A stretch of DNA of 64,000 nucleotides. Origin: JADJOY01 sp016713535 [NCBI: Deltaproteobacteria bacterium] (GTDB lineage Bacteria; JADJOY01). Location of the stretch: NCBI GenBank assembly GCA_016713535.1, contig JADJOY010000004.1, positions 310,001-374,000 on the forward strand, written 5' to 3'. The position numbers were made by a program, and so were the translations under genes. This document shows positions 62,910 through 64,000 of this stretch, in pieces; within the stretch, counting starts at the first letter, position 1, and every line of letters starts with the position of its first letter. A model generated the notes under the pieces. It saw only the letters and a list, made by a program, of their open reading frames with translations. It ran no database searches and was not told the origin of the DNA.

Positions 62910-64000
62910 TCAGCGGCCGAGGAGCTTGGCGACGCGTCCGAGGAGATCGGGCTCCTCGAACGGCTTGGGTAGGAACTCGGTGGCGCCGAGGCTCTCCATG
63001 AGCGTCACGGTGTCCTGGGATGTGACGGCGCTGACCACCAGAATCTTCACCTTCTTGGTGCGTTCGTCGGAGCGCAGCACCATGCACACCTCGAAGCCGT
63101 CCATGCGCGGCATGCGGATGTCGAGGCAGATCAGGTCGAGCGGCTCCTTGAACGCGATCTCGAGTGCGTCGATGCCGTTCTCGGCGACCAGCACCTCGTG
63201 GCCCGCGGAGCGCAGCAAGCTCACGATCAGGTAGCGCAAGCTCGGGTCGTCGTCGACCACCAGGATGCGGCTGTTCGCGGGCCGCTCCACCGGCGCGTCC
63301 TCGAAGAGCGGCAGCAGCGCGGCGGCGAGGTCGTCGAGCGTGGCGAAGCGCGCCGACGGCTCGACCGCGGTGGCGCGCTCGATGATCGGCACCAGCGCCT
63401 CGGGCACCGCCGGCCGGGCTTCGCCGGGCGGGGTGGGCTCGAGGTCCGGCTGGATGTCGAGACCGGCGCGCTCCTCGGCGCTGAACGGGGTGCGCCCGAG
63501 CGCCACCGCGTAGAGCAGCATGCCGAACGAGTACACCTCGGAGCGCTCGCTGGGCACGGCGCCGAGGCGCGTCTCGGGCGGCACGTACGCGACCGCGTCG
63601 TCGTCGGCGGCGATGTGCGCGAGCGGCAGCATCTGCGCCACCGCCACGTCCGAGACCCGCGCGTTGAAGCCCGACGAGATCCGTACCCGTCCGGGGTGGA
63701 TGCAGCCGTAGGGGAGGCCCTTGGCGTGCACCGCGCCGATCCCGGCGAGCACGTGGCGCGAGAGTCGGCCGATCGAGTCGAGGGCGAAGGCGCCGCGGGT
63801 CTTGAGGAGCTGCGTGAGCCGCGGTCCACGCGCGTGCTCGGAGACGACCACCTCGCGTCCGGGTTCGGACACGTAGTCGAACAGGCGCAGGACGTGCGGA
63901 TGCTGGACGGCGCGGGCCGCGAGGTGGAGCTCGCGGAACTGGGCGACCCACGCGGGGTTCTGGCGGTGGTCCTCGCGCAGCGCGCGCAGCAGCACCGGGT
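62910..64000 (-). CDS. pseudokinase-REC hybrid (5' end outside the window)
   Basis: The minus-strand frame is open to the right edge, so the N-terminal lobe is only partly visible. Kinase-like C-lobe: HPHVLRLFDYVSEPGREVVV, GLPYGCIHPGRVRISSG where HRDLKPxN is expected, SDVAVAQ in place of DFG, AYVPPETRLG and ERSEVYSFGMLLYAVALGRT. Catalytic Asp and DFG-Asp are thus lost. After a linker a typical receiver domain follows (RILVVDDDPSLRYLIVSLLR, ICLDIRMPRMDGF with phospho-Asp, VVSAV, FLPKPFEEP). The architecture kinase-lobe plus REC is unusual; it could couple ligand/kinase-like binding to two-component phosphorylation. Confidence 0.88.
   Translation of the reverse strand, partial: PVLLRALREDHRQNPAWVAQFRELHLAARAVQHPHVLRLFDYVSEPGREVVVSEHARGPRLTQLLKTRGAFALDSIGRLSRHVLAGIGAVHAKGLPYGCIHPGRVRISSGFNARVSDVAVAQMLPLAHIAADDDAVAYVPPETRLGAVPSERSEVYSFGMLLYAVALGRTPFSAEERAGLDIQPDLEPTPPGEARPAVPEALVPIIERATAVEPSARFATLDDLAAALLPLFEDAPVERPANSRILVVDDDPSLRYLIVSLLRSAGHEVLVAENGIDALEIAFKEPLDLICLDIRMPRMDGFEVCMVLRSDERTKKVKILVVSAVTSQDTVTLMESLGATEFLPKPFEEPDLLGRVAKLLGR

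Overview
The window is about 64 kb of very GC-rich bacterial chromosome. The gene content is most like a soil or sediment myxobacterial or 'deltaproteobacterial' lineage: Ser/Thr kinases and PEGA proteins, many two-component hybrids, DUF222/HNH genes, an Mla lipid transport operon, a WS/DGAT acyltransferase and type IV pilus/type II secretion type ATPase. This assignment is inference; there is no rRNA in the window. No rRNA, convincing tRNA, CRISPR array or prophage was seen. Most genes are packed into operons with 1-8 bp overlaps.

Layout. 1-10.9 kb is an accessory region. It is bracketed by two direct copies of a DUF222/HNH endonuclease gene (one running off the left edge, one a pseudogene) and holds an ABC exporter, two tandem paralogous membrane proteins of no recognised family, a beta-propeller protein, a Uma2-family protein and a VapBC toxin-antitoxin pair. 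10.9-19 kb is core: purD, purH, mlaD-mlaF-mlaE overlapping alr, and an HD-domain protein. 19-36.3 kb is a signalling block: a Ser/Thr kinase, a pseudokinase-PEGA operon, a sigma-54 regulator/histidine kinase operon with a degenerate regulator paralogue, an HWE kinase joined in frame to a DciA-like domain, TetR, a REC-GGDEF-EAL protein, a CheA-like protein with a soluble MCP-like partner, and a MerR regulator. 36.5-49 kb holds an SGNH hydrolase, an operon of Fe-S oxidoreductase, DUF3501, MMPL, DUF423 and RMD1-like genes, a divergent two-gene operon encoding a bacterial cereblon-type CULT protein and a YkgJ-like cysteine-cluster protein, and a radical SAM/propeller/lipoprotein operon. 49-64 kb holds an SDR, a methyltransferase, a GT-C-like protein, purC, an Mpo1-like protein, a propeller protein, a WS/DGAT, a GspE/GspF pair, lgt and a pseudokinase-REC protein at the right edge.

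Data quality. At least a dozen conserved genes are each split by one or two single-base frameshifts, several at short homopolymers (for example an extra G near 58.42 kb and a missing C near 8.70 kb). I read most of these as assembly or long-read indel errors and annotate such genes as single CDS spans. The exceptions are the DUF222 copy at 9.6-10.6 kb, which carries a stop, a frameshift and a large N-terminal loss, and possibly the heavily broken paralogues at 3.5-6.2 kb.

Most interesting items: the CULT (thalidomide-binding-like) protein with exact spacing of the cereblon tri-tryptophan cage and zinc cysteines; two pseudokinases; the HWE-REC-DciA joined frame; structured intergenic repeats with compensatory arms; and a 21-bp-arm hairpin directly upstream of purC.
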